From Microbacterium bovistercoris (GTDB lineage: Bacteria; Actinomycetota; Actinomycetes; Actinomycetales; Microbacteriaceae), in contig NZ_QUAB01000043.1 of NCBI RefSeq assembly GCF_003387575.1, positions 1 through 64,000 of the forward strand: a DNA stretch of 64,000 nt, read 5' to 3'. The notes under the pieces are model-generated. The model ran no database searches. It had not been told where the DNA came from and was given only the letters and a program-made list of their open reading frames with translations. The translations under genes and the position numbers were made by a program. Shown piece by piece: positions 1-7,998 of this stretch (positions are counted from its first letter, which is position 1; every line of letters starts with the position of its first letter).

Positions 1-4
1 GGTC

Positions 5-34
5 CGGGGCGCCGCGTCGGCTCGCGGCGCCCCG
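5..34. terminator. GC-rich hairpin, probable terminator
   Basis: A perfect 12-bp stem (CGGGGCGCCGCG and its complement) encloses a 6-nt loop. It lies downstream of the stop of the TPR-CHAT gene on the minus strand and could end that operon. There is no T tract, which is common for actinobacterial terminators. The remaining bases up to 195 show no convincing gene. Confidence 0.6.
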
Positions 35-195
35 GCGAGGTCGGTGCGGCCGTCCGGACTCCCCGCTGTCCGGTCTCCCTGTCGGCTGCTCCTCTGCTCC
101 GCCTCTCTCCCCAGATTCGGCGGACCGGCGAGGGCACCTTCCGAAGAACAGGAGCGTCGTGCGCCGGTCCTGATACACGGATCCCGGAAAAGATC

Positions 196-2610
196 TCAGA
201 AGCCGTCGCCGTGGCTGTGCAGCGGCACCCGGATGCCGGTGTCGGCGGCGGCCTCCGACAGTGCGACCGCGGGCGTCCGACCCGCCGCGATCCGCTCGTG
301 CACGGCGGGCAGCAGGTCCGCCGCGGCGGCGTCGGGGATGAGCACCGGCGAGGCGATCACGCAGCGCGCACCGGCGTGCAGCCACACCCGGGTCATGCCG
401 ATCGCCTCGTCGCGCCAGCGCACGGCCGACCGTCCCAGCTCGCAGGCGGAGAGCACGACGGTGTCGGGAACCGTGCCGATCAGGTCGACGTCGTAGCCGA
501 ACAGCACCCCGTCGGTCAGTTCGAGTCCCGAGAACATCGGGTTGTCGGCGCTGTGCCGGCCGTGCGCGGCGACGTGCAGCAGGTCCACCTGCCCGGCGGC
601 CGTGATCGCGGCGCCGACGGTCGCCTCGGCACCCGTCATCACGAGGGCGTCGCCGTGCGCCTGCGCGACGGCATGCGCCTCGTCACCGGCGCGCGCGACA
701 CGGGGGCCGGCGACCACCGCCGCGTGACGCAGCGGGCGCGGCGCCGATGCGAGCCACCGGGTCGCCGAGGTCGCGAGCGTGAACGGCACGTCCGCGAGAC
801 TCGGCAGCAGCGCCCACGGGATTCCGGAGAGGATGCCGGGCACGCTGAGCACCAGGCGCCGCGCGCCCGGCACCTGACCCAGCAGCGGCATCAGCAGCTC
901 ATCGTCGAGCCGCGACATCCGCCCGGCGAGCGAGCGCTCGACCACCGCGGCCATCCTTGTGCCGTGGGCCAGTGCTGTGGCATCGAGGTCGGCGCGCAGG
1001 CCGTCCAGCAGGGGCCGCACCCGCTCCCAGGACAGGTGCACGATCCTCGCGGCGTCACGGGTGGCGACGACCGCGTGCAGCGCCGCACCGGTGTACACCC
1101 AGGTGAGCACCGCGACGTCCGGCGCGAGTCCACCCTGCAGCGCGGCGAGCGTCACCTGTTCCCGGGCGCCGGCGCCGGCGGTCGCGCTCCACTGCCGCTC
1201 CCGCACGCGGTCGCGCACGGCGCGCACCCGCGCATCGGTCGCCCAATCCGCCCCGAGTTCGGTGCGCAGCATCCGCAGTTCCGCGAGATCGGATGCGGCA
1301 TCCGCGTCGTGCGGTGGGCGCACCGGAACCACCTGCAGACCGATGTTCCGGGCCCGCTCTCCCCACTCGAAAAGAACACCGGGATCGTCGGAGCGCTCGG
1401 CCGCCATGAGGCCGGCGGAGAGCAGCCCGGCGCCGTGCATCGTCATCGACGCCTGCAGGTCGAGGGCGCCGAACGCCCCCTGCCAGCCCGTGAACAGGTC
1501 GAGCCCCGCGGCCGCCAGCCGTCGGGCGTCGGCCGGTCGCCCGGCATCCAGCGCGTGCGCGGAACGCGCCTCGAAGGATCGCAGCTGCACCGCCGTCGGC
1601 GCGTCGGCGGAGACGCGCATCGTCTTCCGCCGCGGGTCGGCGAGTCGCGCGCTCAGGGCGGTCGCCGCGGCCTCGCCCGCCAGCCCGAGCCCGCGCAGGC
1701 GGGAGGCCACCGCGTCGTACTCCGCCGCTGACGGCGCGCGCCCGGCGAGCCGGCGGGCCTCCAACTCGACGGATGCCGCGCGCGCGGCCCAGCCCTCGCT
1801 GCCCAGTGCCTCGAACCGGCGGCGCGCCTGCGCCGCCGTCCTCCGGGCCGCGACGGGATCGTGGTGCAGCTGCGACCGGGCCAGCTGGAACTCCGCCTCA
1901 CCGCGGGTCTGCCGCATCCGCTGGGCGCCGAAGCGCACCGCGACCTCGGCGAGCAGCTCCTCGGCCTCGTCGGTGAGCCCCGCCTCGCGCAGCACCTCGG
2001 CGCGGTCCAGATCGGCGATCGCGGTCGCCAGATCGCTGGTCTCGACGAACACCGGCCGTGAACGGGTCATCAGCCCCAGGGCGGTCACCAGGTCGCCGCG
2101 GAGCAGCGCGGCGTAGCCGAGGTTGTGCTGCGCCTCGGCGCCGGCTTCGTGGTCGCCGAGCTCGTCGTAGAGCGCGACGGCCTCCTCGAGATCGGCGGCG
2201 GCTCCGGACAGGTCGTGGCGCTGCATGCGGACGACCGAGCGGTTCATCAGACAGGAGGCGCGTTCGCCCGGAGCATCGGCCATGCCGTCTATCGCCTCGG
2301 TGAGCCAGCGCTCCGCCTCGTCTGCGCCTCCGGAGTGCATCACGAGAGTGCCGAGCTGGCCGGCCAGCACGACACGCGTCGATGCGCTGATGCCCACGGC
2401 CTCCAGCGCATCGCGGCACATCCGTTCCGCGGCATCCGGCTCACCGGTCTGTGCGAGCACGTACGACAGGGTGCCCGCGATGCGGGCGCCCAGATCGGGG
2501 TCGTCGGTGCGTGCCTGCGCGGCGGTGAGCGCGCGACGGGATGCCGCGAACCGGCGATGGTTCGCGGCATCCTTGCCCCGCTCATGGAGTTCTGCTGCCG
2601 TCAGACGCAT
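196..2610 (-). CDS. TPR-CHAT domain protease-like protein
   Basis: This 804-residue protein has helical TPR-like repeats over roughly residues 1-440 and a C-terminal CHAT (caspase-like) domain from about 560 to the end. The CHAT dyad appears intact: His683 in HVAAHG and Cys723 in SACELG, about 40 residues apart as in active CHAT or separase-like peptidases. No signal peptide or membrane segment is visible, so it is probably cytoplasmic. It is the last gene of an operon with a sigma factor, an unknown 150-aa protein and a subtilase. By family knowledge it is a regulated cysteine protease whose TPR part senses a partner. The substrate is unknown; the neighbouring 150-aa protein is an inferred candidate. 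Confidence 0.88.
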   Translation of the reverse strand: MRLTAAELHERGKDAANHRRFAASRRALTAAQARTDDPDLGARIAGTLSYVLAQTGEPDAAERMCRDALEAVGISASTRVVLAGQLGTLVMHSGGADEAERWLTEAIDGMADAPGERASCLMNRSVVRMQRHDLSGAAADLEEAVALYDELGDHEAGAEAQHNLGYAALLRGDLVTALGLMTRSRPVFVETSDLATAIADLDRAEVLREAGLTDEAEELLAEVAVRFGAQRMRQTRGEAEFQLARSQLHHDPVAARRTAAQARRRFEALGSEGWAARAASVELEARRLAGRAPSAAEYDAVASRLRGLGLAGEAAATALSARLADPRRKTMRVSADAPTAVQLRSFEARSAHALDAGRPADARRLAAAGLDLFTGWQGAFGALDLQASMTMHGAGLLSAGLMAAERSDDPGVLFEWGERARNIGLQVVPVRPPHDADAASDLAELRMLRTELGADWATDARVRAVRDRVRERQWSATAGAGAREQVTLAALQGGLAPDVAVLTWVYTGAALHAVVATRDAARIVHLSWERVRPLLDGLRADLDATALAHGTRMAAVVERSLAGRMSRLDDELLMPLLGQVPGARRLVLSVPGILSGIPWALLPSLADVPFTLATSATRWLASAPRPLRHAAVVAGPRVARAGDEAHAVAQAHGDALVMTGAEATVGAAITAAGQVDLLHVAAHGRHSADNPMFSGLELTDGVLFGYDVDLIGTVPDTVVLSACELGRSAVRWRDEAIGMTRVWLHAGARCVIASPVLIPDAAAADLLPAVHERIAAGRTPAVALSEAAADTGIRVPLHSHGDGF

Positions 2611-2660
2611 ATCTCAAGGATGCCGGGTCCTGCGGCTCCTGTCGCGCCTGCCCGTCTCGC

Positions 2661-2730
2661 CCCTGCTGCGGTCTCAACGGATGCGGGTGTCTCGGTTGAA
2701 ACACCCGCAACGGGTGAGACCGGAGCAGGG
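2661..2730. repeat. Repeat family A, copy 1 (70-bp inverted repeat)
   Basis: Two arms of about 30 bp with a few mismatches, sharing the core GGTCTCA...GGATGCGGGTGT and its complement, surround a 10-nt loop. The copy lies between the subtilase stop and the TPR-CHAT start. It may attenuate transcription between these two genes. Further copies are at 18489, 23790, 23902 and 54644. Confidence 0.85.
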
Positions 2731-2745
2731 GGGAGCTCGACTCGG

Positions 2746-4344
2746 TCAGCGCACCGGGTTCGGCAGCCCGGCGAGCACCTCGTCGACGGTCCTGCGCAGC
2801 GACTTCCGGGTCGGGCTGCCGCCCTTCGCGAGTTCCGGCCCCAGCGCGGCGGCGATCCGGCCGGCCACGAACGGCGCCGCGAAGGAGGTGCCGCTCCAGA
2901 CCGAGAAGCCGCCGCGGTAGTCGTCGGGATCGACGGTCTCGCGGGGCAGCTCGTCGAAGTCGGACCGCGTGCCGGCCTGCGCCCCGCCCGTGAACGGCGG
3001 CGTCGTGCTCACCACCAGCGCCCCAGGGGCGTAGACGCGCACCCACGGGCCCACGTTCGAGAACAGGGCGACCGAGCGGCCGGACGGGTTGAGCGCTCCC
3101 ACCGACACCAGCGGAGCGAGATCGTCGGGGAGGATGCCGTTGTCGGCACCCTCCCACGCCCACAGCGACGCCGGGAACGAGGGGCGGTCGATCGCATCGT
3201 TGCCCGCCGAGCACACCACCACGATGCCCAGCTCCCGCGCCGTGCGCAGCAGCGAGTACAGCGTGAGCGAGAACTGACCGTCGACCGGTGTCTCGTGGTA
3301 GTACCCGAGGGACAGGCTGATGACGTCGATCGGCCGGCCGGCCTTCGGATCGCGGACGTTGCGTCGCTTCAGCTCGATCACGTCGGCCAGCGCGCGCAGG
3401 AACACACTCTCGTCGACGACGCCCAGCGAGCCCGCCACCCGGATCGCGAGGATGTCGGCGTCGGGAGCGGTCTGCCGGATCAGGCCCGCGATGAAGGTGC
3501 CGTGCCCGGCGACCGCGTCGATCTCACCGTCCAACTGTCCGTACAGGTCGGGGAAGCGCTCCGGGTCGTCGTCGCCGGTCAGCCCGATCGGTGCGCCATC
3601 GAGCTCTGCGCCCCGGGTGACGATGTCGCCCGGCAGCCAGGGATGCTCACCGCATCCGGTGTCGAGCACGGCGACGACGGGTCGCCGGCCCCGCTTCGGG
3701 GCGGTGCTGCGGATCGGCGCGGCTCCGATCCATGCGACCGGCTGCCGCGCGCCGCGGCCGGGCTCGAGATAGTCATCGCTGCCGATCGGACCGGCGCCGC
3801 GCACGGGATTCGTGCGCGTGAACGGATTGGTGCGGGTGAACGGGTTCGTGCGAGTGAAGGGATTCAGCCCCACCGGATCCACCGAGAGCACGTGCTCGAG
3901 CCCCGCGCGGGGCATCGACGACCGCGAGATGCGCCGTGCACGCTGCAGCACCCGCCACGCGTCCGGCGGAGCCGGCGACTCACCGCGGCCGGCGACGTCG
4001 GGTGTGCTCAGCCGCACCCGCAGCAGGCCGGGCACGCCCGGTCCGAGTTCGCGCACCGGCCGGGCGGTGCGCGACGCGGCATCCGCCTGCGCCGTGGCAT
4101 CCGCAGGCCCGACCTCGATCTGCCAGCCGAACGACTCCGCCGCCTCGGCGATGTACGTCAGGTCGGGATCCACCGCCCTGCGGCGCCGGTCCCCCGACTC
4201 GATCAGCAGCAGCCGATCCGGCAGGTACGCGGTCGGATAGGCGCGCACGCCGTCGACCGGGTCGACACTCGGATCCAATGCCGACCCGCGCGGGATCGAT
4301 CCCTCCGCACGGTCCTGCCAGGTCCATCCTGGGGGTTGCTCCAT
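2746..4344 (-). CDS. Intracellular S8 (subtilisin-like) serine protease
   Basis: This 532-residue protein carries the complete subtilase triad: Asp228 in VLDTGCG, His281 in GHGTFIAG and Ser487 in SGTSFAAPF. The ATG at 4344 was chosen because GGGAGGA lies 6 nt upstream; an in-frame ATG 12 codons earlier lacks a good site. There is no signal peptide, so it probably acts inside the cell. A roughly 220-residue N-terminal region precedes the catalytic domain and ends in a hexapeptide repeat (NPFTRT, three copies, residues 161-178). It sits between the 150-aa protein and the TPR-CHAT gene, so the operon encodes two different protease classes beside a sigma factor. Confidence 0.92.
   Translation of the reverse strand: MEQPPGWTWQDRAEGSIPRGSALDPSVDPVDGVRAYPTAYLPDRLLLIESGDRRRRAVDPDLTYIAEAAESFGWQIEVGPADATAQADAASRTARPVRELGPGVPGLLRVRLSTPDVAGRGESPAPPDAWRVLQRARRISRSSMPRAGLEHVLSVDPVGLNPFTRTNPFTRTNPFTRTNPVRGAGPIGSDDYLEPGRGARQPVAWIGAAPIRSTAPKRGRRPVVAVLDTGCGEHPWLPGDIVTRGAELDGAPIGLTGDDDPERFPDLYGQLDGEIDAVAGHGTFIAGLIRQTAPDADILAIRVAGSLGVVDESVFLRALADVIELKRRNVRDPKAGRPIDVISLSLGYYHETPVDGQFSLTLYSLLRTARELGIVVVCSAGNDAIDRPSFPASLWAWEGADNGILPDDLAPLVSVGALNPSGRSVALFSNVGPWVRVYAPGALVVSTTPPFTGGAQAGTRSDFDELPRETVDPDDYRGGFSVWSGTSFAAPFVAGRIAAALGPELAKGGSPTRKSLRRTVDEVLAGLPNPVR
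3811..3864 (-). repeat. 18-bp tandem repeat encoding NPFTRT x3
   Basis: Three direct 18-bp units inside the subtilase gene encode NPFTRT three times at residues 161-178, followed by a partial NP. The repeat sits in the linker before the catalytic domain. It could be a flexible spacer, a binding motif or a self-cleavage site; the sequence does not decide. Confidence 0.9.
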
Positions 4345-4425
4345 CGCCCATCCTCCCGTTCGGTGCCGCGAGTGCGGCATCCCTCATCCGGCCACCCCTC
4401 CGGCGACCGGGCCCTGCGTCACGAC

Positions 4426-4878
4426 TCAGATCTCGAAACGAGGCGTGGAGAAGACGCGCTCCCCGGCGTCCTCCCGCACGGTCAGGCGCAGCCGGTACAG
4501 ACCCGGCGGCACCCTGTCGAAGGCGAACCGGCCGTGCTCGGCCGGCTCGGCGGTCCACGACTTCTGGCCCTGCTCCAGCACCACCGCGGGCGATTCCGCA
4601 TCCACCCAGCCGTCCACTCGGCGTCCGCCGCCCTCGGCGTCGGCGACGTGCAGCATCACCCCGACACGGCCGTCGCTGAACTGCAGGGTCGTGGTGCCGG
4701 TGTCGCCGCGCACGGCGGCAGTGGCATCCTCGACGAGGGTCAGCAGCGCGTACTCGCGCGACAGGTCGTCGGATGCCACGGCTGCGACCATACGCTCGGC
4801 CAGATCGGCCGGCACCGGATCGTTCTCCTGCCAGAGGGCGCGCAGCGCCGCCATCAGCTCGTCGTCGGTCGTGCTCAT
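4426..4878 (-). CDS. Unknown 150-aa protein, possible sigma regulator
   Basis: I do not recognise this protein as a named family. Residues 1-55 look helical and resemble the start of some cytoplasmic anti-sigma proteins (DPVPADLAERM). Residues about 60-150 look like a beta-sandwich of the transthyretin or carboxypeptidase-regulatory kind (DRVPPGLYRLRLTV). It has no membrane segment or signal. Its ATG overlaps the sigma-factor TGA (ATGA), which implies translational coupling and suggests the two proteins work together. Genes in this position often encode anti-sigma factors, but that is inference. The downstream subtilase starts 82 bp later. Confidence 0.8.
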   Translation of the reverse strand: MSTTDDELMAALRALWQENDPVPADLAERMVAAVASDDLSREYALLTLVEDATAAVRGDTGTTTLQFSDGRVGVMLHVADAEGGGRRVDGWVDAESPAVVLEQGQKSWTAEPAEHGRFAFDRVPPGLYRLRLTVREDAGERVFSTPRFEI

Positions 4879-5510
4879 GTCGCCGCCTGCGCTCCGCCGA
4901 CCTCGTCGCCCAGCAGCACCCGCAGCTTCGTCAGGCAGCGGGAGCGGGTCGGCCCGATGCTGCCGACCGGCATGCCGAGGTCGTCCGCGATGCTCTTGTA
5001 GTCCGGCCGCTCCTCGAAGGCGACCACGCGGATCAGGCGCCGGCAGCGCTCGTCCAGCCTCTGCACGGCCGCCCACAGCCGGTTCGCGCCGTCGGCGACG
5101 GTCGCCTCGTCCTCCGCGGATGCCGCGACGGGCAGCATCGCCTCCAGATCGGCGTCCTCCGTGGCATCCGCCCGGTTCTGAGCCTTGCCGGCCCGCCAGG
5201 CCTCGCGCCGGGCGGTGGTGGTGAGCCAGGCCGACACGGCCGCGGCATCCGTGATCTGGTCCTGCCCGCGCACCAGACGCAACCAGGTGGTCTGCACGAC
5301 GTCCTCGGCGAGCGCGCGGTCCACGCCGTAGGCGCGGACGACGTGCCAGAGCACCGGGGTCATCAGACGCACCAGGTCGTCCATCGCCCGCGCGTCGCCG
5401 TCGCGCCAGGCGCGGAAATGCTCCGCCGCACGGCGCCACCGGCTCGTGGCGGGGGGCGGGTCGGCGGTGCCCTCGGGGACGGCATCGCTCATGATGCTCA
5501 TTGTGGCCAT
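4875..5510 (-). CDS. ECF-like RNA polymerase sigma factor
   Basis: From the ATG at 5510 the product is 211 residues. A sigma region 2 is visible (WHVVRAYGVDRALAEDVVQ) with a following WLRLV segment, and a region 4 helix-turn-helix near the C-terminus (YKSIADDLGMPVGSI). There is no anti-sigma domain in the protein itself. ATGs at 5501 and 5492 are possible alternative starts, and no strong ribosome site separates them. It is the first gene of the sigma/150-aa/subtilase/TPR-CHAT operon and presumably directs RNA polymerase to a regulon outside this window. It begins 62 bp after the ROK gene stop on the same strand, so shared transcription is possible. Confidence 0.9.
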   Translation of the reverse strand: MATMSIMSDAVPEGTADPPPATSRWRRAAEHFRAWRDGDARAMDDLVRLMTPVLWHVVRAYGVDRALAEDVVQTTWLRLVRGQDQITDAAAVSAWLTTTARREAWRAGKAQNRADATEDADLEAMLPVAASAEDEATVADGANRLWAAVQRLDERCRRLIRVVAFEERPDYKSIADDLGMPVGSIGPTRSRCLTKLRVLLGDEVGGAQAAT

Positions 5511-5572
5511 ATCCACCAGGAGCGGGCAACCGCCGCGCTGATACATGGCGGCGATGCCGGATGCCGGATGCG

Positions 5573-6616
5573 TCAGGCCAGTTCGGCCGCCAGCACCTGG
5601 GCCGCGGCACCGCGCAGCACGGCATCCTCGGTCTGCCCGCACCGCACCTCGACATGCGCGTTGCGCAGACGTGCGGCGGACAGTGCCGATTCGGCGGCGC
5701 TGCACAGCTCGGGGCCCATCAGCGGCGAGGCGCCGCTGAGCACCACCTGGGGCAGATCGAGGGCCGAGACGATCGCCGCGAGCGGTGTGCCGAGCTTCTC
5801 GCCCGCCTCGACGCGCACGGCCTCACGGGTCTGCTCGTCCTCTGCGGCATCCATCCGCTCCTCGAGAACCGTGAGCCAGGCGTGCACGCACCCGCTGTTG
5901 CCGCAGCGGCACTCGCGGCCCGCATCGCCGCCGACGTCGAGGTGTGCCAGCTCGCGAGCCGTGTCCGATCCCGCCGTGTACCCGGTGACGAGCGCGGTGC
6001 TCACGGTTCCGCCGAGGCGCACCAGCAGGAACTCCGCATCACCGAAGCCGGCCTCCGCGCGGGCGGCGAGATCGGCCTCAGCCGCAACGTAGGCGGGCAG
6101 CAGGGCGGTGTCGGGCCGAGTCGAGAGGGCGCCGATGAACGCAGCGGCATCCCCCGATGCGGCGTCCATCGGCACCCCGAACCCGACGCCGAGCACCGGG
6201 CATCCGGCCTGCGCGGCGAGCCGTGCGACGAGCGCGGCCACAGCGACGGGCAGGTCGGACGTGGAATCCCGTGCGATCTCCTGTCGCACGAGGATGCGAC
6301 CGTCGGGCGTGCACACGGCGCCGACGATCCAATCCGGAGAGGTGAGGTCGATCGCGATCGTCTGGACCGCGTCGCCGTCCACCTCGAGCAGCACCGAGGG
6401 CTTGCCCACGCGCGTCTCCTGGCTCTGGCCGGTCTCGATCACGACGCCGTCGGCGAGCAGGTCCCGCACGACCTCTGTGATCGTGGGCCTGGCGAGGCCG
6501 GTGAGGCGGGCGAGGTCGGCACGGCTGGCGGATGATTCGCGCAGCAGCGCCTGCAGCACGACACCTCTGTTGTGTCGGCGCGCTCCCTGCACCGGGATGT
6601 GCGTCGCAGTGACCAT
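5573..6616 (-). CDS. ROK family transcriptional regulator
   Basis: This 347-residue protein has an N-terminal winged helix (residues about 15-70; ASRADLARLTGLARPTITEVV) and a ROK sugar-binding domain with the zinc motif CRCGNSGC. It belongs to the NagC/XylR/Mlc type of repressor that responds to a sugar. It is transcribed divergently from a second ROK regulator, and the shared gap holds an operator-like palindrome. No sugar gene follows on its own strand, so its target may be this region or a distant operon. Confidence 0.92.
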   Translation of the reverse strand: MVTATHIPVQGARRHNRGVVLQALLRESSASRADLARLTGLARPTITEVVRDLLADGVVIETGQSQETRVGKPSVLLEVDGDAVQTIAIDLTSPDWIVGAVCTPDGRILVRQEIARDSTSDLPVAVAALVARLAAQAGCPVLGVGFGVPMDAASGDAAAFIGALSTRPDTALLPAYVAAEADLAARAEAGFGDAEFLLVRLGGTVSTALVTGYTAGSDTARELAHLDVGGDAGRECRCGNSGCVHAWLTVLEERMDAAEDEQTREAVRVEAGEKLGTPLAAIVSALDLPQVVLSGASPLMGPELCSAAESALSAARLRNAHVEVRCGQTEDAVLRGAAAQVLAAELA

Positions 6617-6652
6617 CGTGCTCCTTTGCCGGGTGGTGGTCCGTCGATTTAC

Positions 6653-6668
6653 TTAGTTCATCGACTAA
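6653..6668. promoter_or_regulatory. ROK-type operator between divergent regulators
   Basis: An inverted repeat TTAGT-N6-ACTAA lies in an AT-rich patch in otherwise very GC-rich DNA. It sits between two divergent ROK regulator genes. ROK repressors commonly bind AT-rich palindromes of this size, so it is a likely autoregulatory site for one or both genes. Confidence 0.6.
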
Positions 6669-6745
6669 ACTTACGAAAGCGAGCGTAGGCTCGGGCTCGG
6701 TCGTTGTCAACAGGCCCGAGGCCGGGATGCGAAAAGGAACGGTGG

Positions 6746-7894
6746 ATGCTGTACGCCGAGGATGAGCTCGATGGTCAGGCATTGGTCCGCCGAGGCAATC
6801 TCCGGCGGGCGCTTCAGCTGGTCTTCGACAACTCGGGAAGCGAAACCCGCGCAGGCATCGCCCGGGCCACCGGACTCACCGCCGCGACGGCGTCGTCCCT
6901 GGTGGCCGAACTGATCGACCAGCGCCTGGTCGCCGAGGTCGGGCAGGCGGCCAGCACCGGTGGAAAGCGCGCGACGGTGCTCGCGATCGATGCGACGCAC
7001 CATCTCTTCCTCGTGGTCGTACTGAGGTACGCCGATGCTCACGCCGCGCTGATCGCCCTGGACGGATCCTCGATCTACGAGGAGCGCATCGTGTACACGT
7101 CCGAGGATCGTGACCAGGTGATCCGCACGATGCTCGGCAGGATCGCGAACCGGTTCGGAGCGCGCCTGCTGGCCGCCGCCGTGCAACTGCCCGGGGCGAC
7201 CGACGGCCGCGTGGTGCTCGAGAGCGTGCAGCTCGAGTGGGTGGATCTGCCGCTCGCCGACGAGCTGTCGGAACTGCTCGGCGCACCCGTGCTGCTGGTC
7301 AACGACGTCGATGCCGAGGCCGTCGCCGAGACGATCGCGAGCGGTTCGTCGGGCGGGCGCCGACTGTTCCTGCACATGGGTATCGGGGTCGGCGCGACCG
7401 TCACGCTCGACGGCGAGCCGGAGGCCGGGCCGCACGCCCGGATGGGAGAGATCGGGCACGTGCGGGTGGTGTTCGGCGACGAGGCGCGCGCGTGTCCGTG
7501 CGGACGGCGCGGATGCCTGGAGTCCGCGGCGTCGATGCCGGCGATGCTCGGCCCCGGGTTCGACGAGGGGATGGATGCCGCGCAGGTGCGCGCCCTCATC
7601 GAGTCGGCCGATCCTGCACTTCTCGCCGGCGGGGCGATCGCCCTCGGCCGCGTGATCACGATGCTCACCGCGATGCTCGACCCCGGCGAAGTGGTGATCG
7701 GCGGCTCGGCTGCCGGGCTGGGCGAGGAGTTCCTCGATCTCGTGCGGGCAGAGACCGAGCTGCCGCCGAGTGGAACGGTGCGGGTGTCGGTGCGCGGCGC
7801 GACCGGGGGGATCGTGTCTTTCGCCGGAGCGGCGCAGTTCGCGCTGAGGACTGCGCTGGGCGTGCGCTGGAGTGCTGCGCAGCTTGCGGAGTAG
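6746..7894 (+). CDS. ROK family transcriptional regulator
   Basis: The product is 382 residues from ATG 6746, chosen because AAAAGGAA lies upstream; an ATG 42 bp earlier is possible but overlaps the operator region less plausibly. A winged helix is at residues about 15-75 (RAGIARATGLTAATASSLV). The ROK domain keeps the zinc cluster CPCGRRGC, but the usual ATP-binding DxGGT is absent, so it is a regulator, not a kinase. It ends about 100 bp before the SIS/ROK-kinase operon on the same strand and may regulate it. Confidence 0.9.
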   Translation: MLYAEDELDGQALVRRGNLRRALQLVFDNSGSETRAGIARATGLTAATASSLVAELIDQRLVAEVGQAASTGGKRATVLAIDATHHLFLVVVLRYADAHAALIALDGSSIYEERIVYTSEDRDQVIRTMLGRIANRFGARLLAAAVQLPGATDGRVVLESVQLEWVDLPLADELSELLGAPVLLVNDVDAEAVAETIASGSSGGRRLFLHMGIGVGATVTLDGEPEAGPHARMGEIGHVRVVFGDEARACPCGRRGCLESAASMPAMLGPGFDEGMDAAQVRALIESADPALLAGGAIALGRVITMLTAMLDPGEVVIGGSAAGLGEEFLDLVRAETELPPSGTVRVSVRGATGGIVSFAGAAQFALRTALGVRWSAAQLAE

Positions 7895-7920
7895 GACTGT
7901 CCGATCTCGGTTGGGTGCAG

Positions 7921-7958
7921 TATCATGAGCGTAACTTGTGAAAAACGATCATAAAACT
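7921..7958 (+). promoter_or_regulatory. AT-rich operator/promoter region before sugar operon
   Basis: A locally AT-rich stretch contains TATCATGAGCGT and, after a short gap, ACGATCATA, which form an imperfect inverted repeat. It precedes the SIS isomerase gene by about 40 bp. It is a plausible target of the DeoR protein encoded at the end of the operon or of the upstream ROK regulator. No clear -35/-10 pair was found. Confidence 0.45.
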
Positions 7959-7998
7959 GCACGCTCTGCGGAAGCGGATCGTTGCTGAGGAGGCAGAC

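Noticed and set aside
44..496. A 150-codon plus-strand open frame at the window start
   Set aside because: It runs antisense into the TPR-CHAT gene and has low-complexity Arg/Pro/Ser composition with no family features; in such GC-rich DNA this is a shadow.
2125..5001. A very long plus-strand open frame opposite the subtilase and the 150-aa gene
   Set aside because: The true genes on the minus strand have catalytic motifs, ribosome sites and coupling; the long frame is His/Arg/Pro-rich antisense noise.
196..5510. A CRISPR-linked (type III-E) identity for the TPR-CHAT/sigma operon
   Set aside because: No repeat-spacer array, no gRAMP/Cas7-11 and no other cas gene is present in the window, so only analogy is claimed.
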